Made by a program: the position numbers and the translations under genes. From positions 1 through 6,769 of the forward strand of contig CAJWUS010000072.1 in NCBI GenBank assembly GCA_913047525.1: a DNA stretch of 6,769 bases, in the 5' to 3' direction. Position 1 is the first letter of the stretch. Every line of letters begins with the position of its first letter. The stretch is from an uncultured Flavobacteriales bacterium. Its GTDB lineage: Bacteria; Bacteroidota; Bacteroidia; Flavobacteriales; BACL11. The notes below the pieces were generated by a model. It was not told the origin of the DNA, did no database searches, and was given only the letters and a program-made list of their open reading frames with translations. Shown piece by piece: positions 1 to 6,769 of the stretch.

Positions 1-473
1 CTGCTTCAATTACACAAAACGGTAATTCTCTTACAGCAAATGCTGCAAACGGAAATGCTCCATACATTTATACTTGGAGTAATGGTCTGCCTGCCACACA
101 AACTGTCACGCCTATTTCTGGAGGTAGTTATTCAGTTGAAATAGAAGATGCTAATGGATGTATATCTGACCCGGTTACACATATATTTACCATATCAACA
201 GGCGTAGAAGCCCTTAGCTATGTAAATGGCCTTACTATTTATCCAAACCCATCAGAAGATGTGTTTACAATTACATTTAATAGCGAAAAAACACAGGGAT
301 ATAAACTTAGTGTTCTGAATGTGCTTGGAGAGATTCTTTATGCTGAAGAATTAAATGACTTTATTGGGGTTTACTCCAAGCAAGTTTCACTATCAAGCTA
401 TTCAAAAGCCATATATTTCCTTGAAATAGAAACTGAGGATGGAAAAATAAATAAAAAATTGGTGCTCCAATAG
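1..473 (+). CDS. C-terminal end of a T9SS-secreted protein (SprB-type repeat plus type A sorting domain), 5'-truncated
   Basis: The gene runs in from the left edge; the first complete codon is at base 3, leaving 156 visible residues and a TAG stop. Visible residues 20-55 read as one SprB-type repeat: a YIYTWSNG strand, then SGGSYSVEIEDANGC, the usual ending of this surface-adhesin repeat. A type A T9SS C-terminal sorting domain follows from about residue 79: LTIYPNP, a YKLSVLNVLGEILY strand pair, a YFLEIETEDG strand and a terminal KKLVLQ. In this family the domain directs export across the outer membrane by the type IX system and is then removed as the protein is attached to the surface or released. 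The N-terminal bulk, which would define the function (adhesin, enzyme or gliding-related protein), is outside the window. An in-frame ATG at 261 lies inside the sorting domain and is not a real start. T9SS cargo status is well supported; the specific role is unknown. Confidence 0.9.
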   Translation, partial: ASITQNGNSLTANAANGNAPYIYTWSNGLPATQTVTPISGGSYSVEIEDANGCISDPVTHIFTISTGVEALSYVNGLTIYPNPSEDVFTITFNSEKTQGYKLSVLNVLGEILYAEELNDFIGVYSKQVSLSSYSKAIYFLEIETEDGKINKKLVLQ

Positions 474-497
474 TTGTTGAGGAGATTATCTAAAAAT

Positions 498-522
498 AAA
501 AAGGGCTTCTAGCCCTTTTTTT
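498..522 (+). terminator. Intrinsic terminator, probably bidirectional
   Basis: A perfect GGGCT/AGCCC stem (503-507 with 511-515) has a 3-base loop and is extended by five A-T pairs. On the plus strand it ends in seven T (516-522), 25 bases after the stop of the secreted-protein gene. On the minus strand the A-rich arm gives a T-tract as well, and the hairpin lies just past the 3' end of the tRNA. It can therefore end both convergent transcripts. Seen directly in the sequence; bidirectional use is inferred. Confidence 0.85.
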
Positions 523-525
523 ATG

Positions 526-599
526 TGACCCAGGGAGGATTCGAACCCCCAACCCTCAGAGCCGAAATCTGATATTCTATCCAGTTGAACTACTGGGCC
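526..599 (-). tRNA. tRNA-Arg, anticodon UCG
   Basis: The reverse complement folds into a full 74-base cloverleaf. The acceptor stem is GGCCCAG/CTGGGTC with one G-U pair and discriminator A. The D arm is GTTC/GAAT with loop AACTGGATA. The anticodon stem is TCAGA/TCTGA with loop TTTCGGC. The variable loop is 5 bases, and the T arm is GGGGG/CCTCC with loop TTCGAAT. The anticodon TCG (plus-strand bases 563-565) reads CGA and, by wobble, CGG arginine codons. CCA is not encoded; the acceptor is followed by CAT, so the 3' end must be added enzymatically. The gene is convergent with the secreted-protein gene, divergent from porZ, and has its own promoter. The pairing leaves little doubt. Confidence 0.96.
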
Positions 600-606
600 A
601 AAAACA

Positions 607-639
607 CAAAAATAACATTCCTAATGTCATTAATTACAA
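607..639 (-). promoter_or_regulatory. Bacteroidota-type promoter for the tRNA-Arg gene
   Basis: On the minus strand, TATTTTTG (plus-strand 607-614) exactly matches the TAnnTTTG -7 element used by the primary sigma factor of Bacteroidota. A TTG (637-639) lies 22 bases upstream, within the accepted spacing for the -33 element. Transcription would start near base 600-603, only a few bases before the mature tRNA 5' end. The motif match is direct; promoter activity is inferred. Confidence 0.55.
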
Positions 640-693
640 TTTTTATCATATTATAAAGTTATCTGCTAATAATGCTTTATTATTGTATTTAAG

Positions 694-3018
694 ATGATTT
701 CAAATGCCTCTAGAATCTATTTTTGCTTACTGCTTTTTTGTAGTTCATTTGTAGCAAATGCCCAACTAACAACAATAGGAAGTTGGCGCGACCATTTACC
801 CTATCATAATGCCATCTTTGTAGCAGAGGTTGAAAATAAAATTTATTGTATTACGGAAAGTGGTTTGTTTTATTTTAATAAGGAAGATCAAACGATAAAT
901 CGCATGTCCAAAGTAAATGGGCTATCTGACACAGAGGTAGCTAAAGTTGCTTACCAGCCCCCAAGTAAAGCCCTGCTTATTGCCTATAAAAACTGTAATA
1001 TTGACCTTATCAAAAATGGGCAAATAATCAATATTTCTGATGTTAAGCAAAAGCCAATTTTGGGAGAAAAAACAATCAACAATATCTATTTTATTGACGA
1101 TATCGCCTATTTATCCTGCTCTTTTGGTTTGGTGGTTTTAGATGTGGGAAATGAAGAGATTTTAGATACTTATAAAATAGGGGAGGGCGGTCATTTTGTG
1201 AAAATTAATGATATTACTTTTGATGGAGATTCTATTTTTGTTGCAACATCTGATGGTGTTTATTCAGCAAATATTAATGACGCAAACCTTTCTGATTTTC
1301 ATAACTGGAGAAAGCATAGTGCCTTTGAAATCGGGCTAAATGCTAATAGTAATTTTGAGAATATCGCCTATTTTGATGAGAATATTTACGCTACTACGGG
1401 TGATAGCGCCAACAATGATGTGGTAATTATTTATGAAAATAATTCGTGGAGAATATACAGTGCCGCTAGTAAAAAAATAGAGCATCTTCATCTTTCCTAT
1501 AATAGTTTATTTGTGGTCCTTGAGGATCAAGTCAATATTATAAAAAATGACAGTACAACTGAAATAATTCCCCAAAATATCTCTAATCCAAAACATGCGA
1601 TTTATGATAAGGACGGGAATATCTGGATAGCTGATTTCGATAAAGATTTACTAGAATATAATGCTCCCAATTTTGTGCAACAAATTGATCCTAATGGGCC
1701 AAGAAAGGCTAATGTTTTTAAACTTTTTGCGGGGCAAAACGATTTGTGGGTTGCTCCAGGCGGCTACTATGCAAGTCGAGAAAATATCTGGAATTGGGAT
1801 GGGGTTTTCTTTTTTGAAAACAACTACAATTGGGACTATAAAAGTAGTGCAGAAATTGGAGGTGTCTATGATGTGGTAAGTGTTGTGGTAAATCCTAAAA
1901 ATAGTTCTGAAGTATATTTAAGTAGCTGGAATGGTGGGATAATAAAGCTCGATAATAAAAATTTTGTAGAGAAATATAATTACCAAAATACCAATGGCGC
2001 CTTAGATACGGTAAGCATTGCAAATGTGAATGGTTGGATTAGGATTTCCGATTTGTGTTTTGATGATTCTCAAAGTCTATGGGCAATTAATTCTCTTGCT
2101 CAAAATCCTTTAGTTGTTAAAACAAAAGAGGGGAGTTGGCATTCATTTAGGATTAACGGAATTGATGGTCCATCTACTTATTTTAAAGATTTGATAGTAG
2201 ATGATTTTGGTCAGAAATGGGGCGTCATTAAAAATGCTGGACTTTTTGTATATGACGATAAAGGAACTTTTGAAAATACTAATGATGACGAAACTCAGCT
2301 TATCAATACTAATGCTGGAATGGGGAATTTGCCTTCATTGGAAGTGTTCTCTTTGGCAGTTGATTTGGAAGGGGAAATTTGGGTTGGAACTGATAAAGGG
2401 ATTACTGTTTTTTACTCTCCAGAATTGGTTTTTTCAGGACAAAATTTTGATGCGCAACAAATCCTCATTCAACAAGGAGAGTATGGGCAATATTTGTTGG
2501 ATACAGAAACTATAAATTGCATAACGGTAGATGGTGCAAATAGAAAATGGGTGGGGACAAATGGCTCAGGCGTTTTCTTGCTCTCTCCTGATGGCACTAA
2601 TGAAATTCATCATTTTACTTCTGAAAATAGCCCTTTGTTTTCTGATAATATAATTGATATTGCAATAAATGAAATTAGTGGTGAGGTTTTTATTGGTACT
2701 GAAAAAGGAATAATCTCATACAGAAGTGATGCCACAAAAGGATCTAATTCTCATAATAATGTGATGGTTTTCCCAAATCCTGTTAAAGAAAATTACAATG
2801 GAAAAATTGCAATTAGAGGCCTTGTAGATAATGCAAATGTAAAAATTACCGATATCAATGGTAATTTGGTTTTTGAAAGTTACGCTAATGGCGGGCAAGC
2901 TATTTGGGATGGACAAAATCAAAGTGGAGAAAGGGCAAGCACTGGGGTGTATTTAGTTTTCAGCACAAACATTGATGGAGAAGAAAGTATGGTTAGTAAA
3001 ATTCTTCTTATACACTAA
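694..3018 (+). CDS. porZ: PorZ-like type IX secretion system beta-propeller protein
   Basis: This is a 774-residue protein, close to the roughly 776 residues of Porphyromonas gingivalis PorZ. A signal peptide ends at about ANA|Q (residue 23/24), which supports the ATG at 694; no Shine-Dalgarno sequence precedes it, as is normal in this phylum. The body consists of beta-propeller blades of the two-component-regulator type. Examples are [10 protein letters not shown] (about 305-314), VDDFGQKWG (502-510), [14 protein letters not shown] (556-569) and [15 protein letters not shown] (612-626). The C-terminus (about 690-774) is a sorting-like domain with VFPNPV, a FlgD-like WDG at 738-740, an STGVYLV strand and the terminal SKILLIH. 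In the known family PorZ sits on the cell surface with the sortase PorU in the attachment complex and keeps its C-terminal domain uncleaved; it has been linked to handling of anionic lipopolysaccharide. The stop overlaps the recO start (TAATG). Another secreted two-domain propeller protein is possible, but the length, domain order and recO neighbour favour PorZ. Confidence 0.85.
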   Translation: MISNASRIYFCLLLFCSSFVANAQLTTIGSWRDHLPYHNAIFVAEVENKIYCITESGLFYFNKEDQTINRMSKVNGLSDTEVAKVAYQPPSKALLIAYKNCNIDLIKNGQIINISDVKQKPILGEKTINNIYFIDDIAYLSCSFGLVVLDVGNEEILDTYKIGEGGHFVKINDITFDGDSIFVATSDGVYSANINDANLSDFHNWRKHSAFEIGLNANSNFENIAYFDENIYATTGDSANNDVVIIYENNSWRIYSAASKKIEHLHLSYNSLFVVLEDQVNIIKNDSTTEIIPQNISNPKHAIYDKDGNIWIADFDKDLLEYNAPNFVQQIDPNGPRKANVFKLFAGQNDLWVAPGGYYASRENIWNWDGVFFFENNYNWDYKSSAEIGGVYDVVSVVVNPKNSSEVYLSSWNGGIIKLDNKNFVEKYNYQNTNGALDTVSIANVNGWIRISDLCFDDSQSLWAINSLAQNPLVVKTKEGSWHSFRINGIDGPSTYFKDLIVDDFGQKWGVIKNAGLFVYDDKGTFENTNDDETQLINTNAGMGNLPSLEVFSLAVDLEGEIWVGTDKGITVFYSPELVFSGQNFDAQQILIQQGEYGQYLLDTETINCITVDGANRKWVGTNGSGVFLLSPDGTNEIHHFTSENSPLFSDNIIDIAINEISGEVFIGTEKGIISYRSDATKGSNSHNNVMVFPNPVKENYNGKIAIRGLVDNANVKITDINGNLVFESYANGGQAIWDGQNQSGERASTGVYLVFSTNIDGEESMVSKILLIH

Positions 3019-3725
3019 TGCTCCAAAAAACAAAGGGCATTGCTCTGCATTATTACAAATATTCTGAAAATTCAGTGATTGCTAAAATTTTTACTCGTGA
3101 TTTTGGCCTACAATCTTTTATCATAAATGGTGTTCGGCAAAATAAATCAAAGTCAAAATTAGGGCTTTTTCAGCCCTTTACAGTTCTTCATTTAGAAATG
3201 TTCAAAAAGTCAAAAATTGGACTGAAACGACTGAAAGAAATAAATATATCACAGGTTTTTGAAAAAATTCCTTTCGATATAAACAGGCGGCTTTTAGCTG
3301 TTTTTATTTCTGAAGTTTTACTAAAAGTGCTGATTGAAGATGAAAAAGAAAAAGCTCTTTTTAACTATATTGAAAATGTAATTGTAGAATTGGAAAACAG
3401 CCAAGAAATACCAAACACATATCCACTGATTTTTCTTTTTAATTTGAGTTCATATTTAGGATTTTATCCTTCAAAATTAAATGCTGAATTACCTTATTTC
3501 GATTTACAAAATGGTTGTTTTGCAGAAAAAGAATTTGGACACATACATTTCATAAAAGGAGAAGATTTATATAATTTTAAAGCATTATTATTTAAGATAA
3601 AAAAAGACGTCTCATATGCTGAAAGAGGAAGAGTGCTCCTCATTTTATTAGATTATTATAAATTACATCATCACGAATTGAAAAATTTAAAATCCCATGC
3701 TGTTATTGAACAGTTACGGCAATGA
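3018..3725 (+). CDS. recO: DNA repair protein RecO
   Basis: This 235-residue cytoplasmic protein matches RecO in length and layout. RecO works in the RecF(O)R recombination-repair pathway, helping RecR load RecA onto SSB-coated single-stranded DNA, and it can anneal strands. The N-terminus is an OB-fold with family landmarks: KGIALHYYKYSENSVIAKIFT (1-27), FGLQSFIINGVR and GLFQPFTVLHLEM (49-61). A helical C-terminal part follows, including FNLSSYLGFYP (about 141-152). The four-cysteine zinc site known from some RecO proteins is absent: the only cysteine is C167 in the FDLQNGCF segment. ATG 3018 shares its A with the porZ stop codon, and the 3' end overlaps the receptor start by four bases (ATGA), so translation is probably coupled on both sides. 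The identification is firm; a specific functional link to secretion or uptake is not implied. Confidence 0.93.
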   Translation: MLQKTKGIALHYYKYSENSVIAKIFTRDFGLQSFIINGVRQNKSKSKLGLFQPFTVLHLEMFKKSKIGLKRLKEINISQVFEKIPFDINRRLLAVFISEVLLKVLIEDEKEKALFNYIENVIVELENSQEIPNTYPLIFLFNLSSYLGFYPSKLNAELPYFDLQNGCFAEKEFGHIHFIKGEDLYNFKALLFKIKKDVSYAERGRVLLILLDYYKLHHHELKNLKSHAVIEQLRQ

Positions 3726-6043
3726 AAAAAATTTATTTACTAATTATTTTTTGCAATTTCCAATCCATGTATGCACAAGAAATATTCATACAGAATCAAA
3801 TAACAAAATCTCCTATAAAGAATGTTGCTGTTTTTTCTACTAATAAAATCCGTTCCGCAATAAGCGATAATTTTGGAAAGTGTAATCTTAATATCTTCAA
3901 TAAGGGGGACACTCTTAATTTTCAACATATCGCTTATATCCCTGTCAAAACTTCATTATCTCAAATTAGCAGAGAAAGTGTTTTTTATTTAACTCCTAAA
4001 AACACTTTATTAGATGAAGTGCTATTGCGCACAAATCGCAAGCCTTCCTTTCAAAAATCTTCACAAATATTATCAATAAACAGAGAAAAAGTTATACAAA
4101 CACAATCTGCTAACACTGGTGATTTGTTACAAAAATCTGTGGGGATTAATATTCAAAAAAGTCAAGTAGGTGGAGGTAGCCCAAACCTTAGGGGAATGGA
4201 GGCAAATCGTATTTTACTTGTTCTTGATGGAATTAAAATGAATAATATGATATACAGAAGCGGACACCTACAAAACATTATGACTGTTGATCCCTTTATT
4301 CTAAATAAAATTGAGATAGCTAATGGATTGTCCTCTGTAGTTTATGGAAGCGGTGCTTTGGGTGGTGCTATTTTAATTGAAACTATAAAACCCCTTAAAT
4401 CTGATAGCTCCGACTTCTTTTTTAGCCAACAAATTGAAAGTGCTTCTGATGCTGTATTAGGTCATTTTCATGCTAAATACGGAAAAAATAACTTTTACTT
4501 TTTAAGTGGGTTAACTTTTAAATCTTTTGGCAATAGTAAAATGGGGAAGACGCGATTACACGGCTACCAAAATTGGGGGAATGAAGCGGTAGCAACCAAT
4601 GGGAATGAGCAACTATTTACGGCATACAAACAAGCTGATTTTATTCATAAAACAGACATTGCTCTTAGTAAAGAAATACTTCTTTCGCTAATCACACAAT
4701 ATAGCTATTCCTCTGATATTAATCGCTTTGACATGCTTAATGAGGACATTAAATATTCCGATTGGTATTATGGTCCTCAAAAAAGATTCATGCAAACTTT
4801 AGCTATAAAAACGGATAATTCTCATTTTCTTTTTGATAACTCAACCCTTACTTTTTCCTTTCAAAACATAGAAGAATCAAGACATAAAAGTAGACAGAAT
4901 AGTTCTGTTTTCACAAGACGGTTTGAAAAAGTAAGTATTTATGATTTAATCTTTGATTTCGAAAAAGCCCTTGTTGAATTTACCTTGAATTATGGTATAG
5001 AAGGGCGAAAAGAAAATCTTCATTCAACTGCCTACAAGCAAAATGGAAATTTTGGCAAAAAAGTATATGCAACAACTAGGTATCCTGATGGAGGAAGCGG
5101 AAGTGATGATTTTTCTTTTTACAGCTTGCTGAGTAAACCTATTTCGTATAATTTATCACTAAGTGGTGGGCTGAGATATAGTACGAACAAATTAAATGCA
5201 ATTTTTAACGACACTTCTACTTATCATCTTCCTTTTAATAAAATTACCCTTAATAATTCTTCTTTTTCAAGCTCAATAAATATTAAATATACGCCAAAAA
5301 ACTGGTCTTTTATTGCTGCCATTTCCAATAGTTTTCGCAATCCAAATATGGATGATATTGGGAAAGTCTTTTCTAAAAATGACAAATGGGTTGTGGTGCC
5401 AAATAGTAAATTAACTTCTGAAAAAGCATTGATAATAGATGGAGAGATCCGGAAGTTTATTAATGACCAATTGGAGTTTAAACTTCTTCTGTTTCAAACA
5501 TTACTTGTAGACGCTATTGAAAGAAGGGATGTTGTTTTTAATGGGGCTGACTCCCTTGTTTATGATGGTATAATGATGAAAACACAAAGCAATCAAAACA
5601 TTGGAAAGGCAAAAATAAGTGGGATAAGTTTTTCTCTTCTTTATAATATTACGAAACGGATTCGCTTTTCTTCAATAGGTAATTATACAAAAGGAGAAAC
5701 TTCTAAAAATTTACCTCTTGCACATATTCCCCCTTTTAATATAAATACTTTTTTGGAATATAATATTACTAAAAACAAACGTTTAGTATTTTATGTCTTT
5801 TATAACGCTTGGAAAAAAAAGGCTGATTTTGACATTGCTGGAGTTGACAATTTGGATGAGGCTACCTTTGATGGAACCCCATCTTGGGCCACTTTTAATT
5901 TAAAATACTTGCATAAAATTGATGATTCTGTTAGCTTTTCTGTTGCCATTGAAAATATTTCTGATATTCATTACAAAACATTTGCGTCAGGGATTAGTGC
6001 TAGCGGTAGAAATTTAATCTTATCTTTGCATTCCAATTTTTAA
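3722..6043 (+). CDS. TonB-dependent outer-membrane receptor, substrate unknown (heme/metal class possible)
   Basis: This 773-residue outer-membrane importer takes energy from TonB-ExbBD. A signal peptide ends at about MYA|Q (18/19), which supports ATG 3722. Next comes a carboxypeptidase-D-regulatory-like domain (about 20-93), typical of Bacteroidota receptors, then a TonB-box-like LDEVLL (97-102). The plug (about 110-225) contains SPNLRGMEANRILLVLDGIKMNN, RSGHLQN (179-185) and the closing VVYGSGALGGAILI. The rest is the beta-barrel, ending in phenylalanine (LILSLHSNF) as outer-membrane barrels usually do. FRNP (538-541) and VPNSKL (559-564) resemble the FRAP and NPNL boxes of heme/hemoglobin receptors, but no histidine lies between them, so a heme assignment stays tentative. 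The start overlaps the recO stop by four bases and the next gene begins 10 bases downstream. No nearby uptake genes reveal the substrate. The receptor class is certain. Confidence 0.93.
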   Translation: MKKIYLLIIFCNFQSMYAQEIFIQNQITKSPIKNVAVFSTNKIRSAISDNFGKCNLNIFNKGDTLNFQHIAYIPVKTSLSQISRESVFYLTPKNTLLDEVLLRTNRKPSFQKSSQILSINREKVIQTQSANTGDLLQKSVGINIQKSQVGGGSPNLRGMEANRILLVLDGIKMNNMIYRSGHLQNIMTVDPFILNKIEIANGLSSVVYGSGALGGAILIETIKPLKSDSSDFFFSQQIESASDAVLGHFHAKYGKNNFYFLSGLTFKSFGNSKMGKTRLHGYQNWGNEAVATNGNEQLFTAYKQADFIHKTDIALSKEILLSLITQYSYSSDINRFDMLNEDIKYSDWYYGPQKRFMQTLAIKTDNSHFLFDNSTLTFSFQNIEESRHKSRQNSSVFTRRFEKVSIYDLIFDFEKALVEFTLNYGIEGRKENLHSTAYKQNGNFGKKVYATTRYPDGGSGSDDFSFYSLLSKPISYNLSLSGGLRYSTNKLNAIFNDTSTYHLPFNKITLNNSSFSSSINIKYTPKNWSFIAAISNSFRNPNMDDIGKVFSKNDKWVVVPNSKLTSEKALIIDGEIRKFINDQLEFKLLLFQTLLVDAIERRDVVFNGADSLVYDGIMMKTQSNQNIGKAKISGISFSLLYNITKRIRFSSIGNYTKGETSKNLPLAHIPPFNINTFLEYNITKNKRLVFYVFYNAWKKKADFDIAGVDNLDEATFDGTPSWATFNLKYLHKIDDSVSFSVAIENISDIHYKTFASGISASGRNLILSLHSNF

Positions 6044-6053
6044 TTTCATACAA

Positions 6054-6769
6054 ATGAAAAAAATATTCGTCCTTTTTGTTTTTTCGTTTTGCTTTAATTT
6101 GTCTTTTGCACAAATTTGGGAGGAGCAACTTTTATTGCAAAATGAAAATGCAACTATTACTGAAAAAATTACTGCTTTTGAAAATTATAGATCTCTGCAT
6201 CCTTACACAAAAGGAAATGGCTACAAGCCTTATGCACGGTCTTTATATTTTTTAGAAAAAAGAATGCCTGAAAATGGTGTTTTCCCTTCTAGCGCTTTGT
6301 TTGTTGAATGGGAAAAAGAAAAAGAGAAATTAGCAATTGCTAAGCAAGCATCCTCATCCAATTGGCAACCTCTTGGTCCTTTTGACACTCCAATTATTTT
6401 ATCTAACGGGAAAAAGAGGGGGAACGGAAGAGTGAATGCCATTGCTTTTGATCCTTTTGATCCTAATATTATTTGGATTGGGTCGCCTGGTGGTGGACTT
6501 TGGAAAACTACAGACGGGGGAAGTAATTGGACTACTAATACCGATAATTTACCAGTTTTGGGTGTTTCTTCTATTGTAATACACCCTGTGAATAATCAGA
6601 TAATGTACATTGCTACTGGTGATGGAGATGGTGCTGACACATACAGTATTGGAGTTTTGAAAAGTACCGATGGAGGAAATACATGGAATACAACTGGCCT
6701 TAGTTATGGGGTTAATCAGAGCAAAAGAATCAATAAGCTAATTATGAACCCTAATTTCCCAGATAGCTT
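6054..6769 (+). CDS. Secreted Asp-box/BNR-type beta-propeller protein, 3'-truncated
   Basis: The frame is open from ATG 6054 to the right edge, giving 238 residues and no stop. The start is supported by a clear signal peptide (MKKIFVLFVFSFCFNLSFA|Q, cleavage near 19/20). Residues 20-100 form a charged, probably helical region containing KGNGYKPYARSLYFLEKRMP. The segment SNWQPLGP (102-109) and GRVNAIAFDPFDPNIIWIG then open a propeller, with two Asp-boxes: TTDGGSNW (152-159) and STDGGNTW (204-211), matching the SxDxGxTW consensus of BNR/sortilin-type propellers. Such boxes are structural turns and do not by themselves show glycosidase activity. In Bacteroidota, proteins of this build are commonly large and end in a T9SS sorting domain, which would fit the PorZ gene upstream, but that end is not visible. 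The gene starts 10 bases after the receptor stop, so it is probably co-transcribed. The protein class is well supported; its function is unknown. Confidence 0.88.
   Translation, partial: MKKIFVLFVFSFCFNLSFAQIWEEQLLLQNENATITEKITAFENYRSLHPYTKGNGYKPYARSLYFLEKRMPENGVFPSSALFVEWEKEKEKLAIAKQASSSNWQPLGPFDTPIILSNGKKRGNGRVNAIAFDPFDPNIIWIGSPGGGLWKTTDGGSNWTTNTDNLPVLGVSSIVIHPVNNQIMYIATGDGDGADTYSIGVLKSTDGGNTWNTTGLSYGVNQSKRINKLIMNPNFPDS

Noticed and set aside
261..473. ATG at 261 as the start of a separate 70-residue protein.
   Set aside because: The frame is open upstream to the window edge, and the SprB-type repeat and YPNP motif lie before this position, so the codon encodes an internal residue (as written the triplet is part of the sorting domain).
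678..685. TATTATTG just upstream of porZ as a possible -7 promoter element.
   Set aside because: It differs from TAnnTTTG at one position, has no TTG at suitable spacing, and would put the transcription start almost on the ATG. The true porZ operon promoter is not identified.
1661..2515. Two plus-strand open frames (1661-1879 and 2201-2515) inside porZ.
   Set aside because: Both are out-of-frame shadows of the propeller-coding sequence with no signal, motif or plausible start context.
3161..3177. Hairpin AGGGCT-TTTTC-AGCCCT inside recO, with the same stem core as the terminator at 498-522.
   Set aside because: It lies within well-conserved recO coding sequence (GLFQPF), has only a short T run after it, and is most simply explained by codon content.
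2716..3928. Minus-strand open frames at 2716-2922 and 3740-3928.
   Set aside because: They are antisense to the PorZ C-terminal domain and the receptor N-terminus, both firmly identified, and their translations show no family features.
6230..6442. Minus-strand open frame of 70 codons.
   Set aside because: It lies opposite the signal-peptide-bearing Asp-box gene, whose frame has clear domain matches; the antisense frame shows no recognisable motif.
6054..6769. Sialidase or other glycoside hydrolase, suggested by the two Asp-boxes.
   Set aside because: Asp-boxes are structural and occur in many non-enzymatic propellers; no catalytic Arg triad or Tyr/Glu pair can be assigned in the visible part.

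Overview
The window is AT-rich and looks chromosomal, from a member of the Bacteroidota, most likely the Flavobacteriia/Cytophagia side of the phylum. The support is threefold. There are type IX secretion (T9SS) sorting domains with YPNP/FPNP motifs. There is a TonB-dependent receptor with the Bacteroidota N-terminal extension. There is also a TTG...TAnnTTTG promoter in front of a tRNA, and no Shine-Dalgarno sequences at the gene starts. Genus cannot be read from the sequence.

Layout. Bases 1-473 are the 3' end of a large secreted or surface protein: one SprB-type repeat followed by a type A T9SS sorting domain. A hairpin terminator (498-522) follows, and then a convergent tRNA-Arg(UCG) gene on the minus strand (526-599) with its own promoter at 607-639. 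From 694 to the right edge everything is on the plus strand and tightly packed: a PorZ-like T9SS protein (694-3018), recO (3018-3725), a TonB-dependent receptor (3722-6043), and the start of a secreted Asp-box/BNR propeller protein (6054 to the edge). The first two junctions overlap by 1 and 4 bases and the third gap is 10 bases, so these four genes probably form one operon. The longest gene-free stretch on either strand is the 94 bases at 600-693.

How the parts relate. PorZ is a known part of the T9SS attachment complex, which processes and anchors cargo carrying C-terminal sorting domains at the cell surface. The upstream partial gene is clearly such cargo, and the downstream Asp-box protein probably is too, although its C-terminus lies outside the window. 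The TonB-dependent receptor is an outer-membrane importer of unproven substrate. recO is a housekeeping recombination-repair gene and its place here looks positional rather than functional.

I found no mobile elements, CRISPR arrays, broken genes or clearly new system. The points of interest are the gene coupling around porZ, the receptor's substrate, and the N-terminal region of the last protein.
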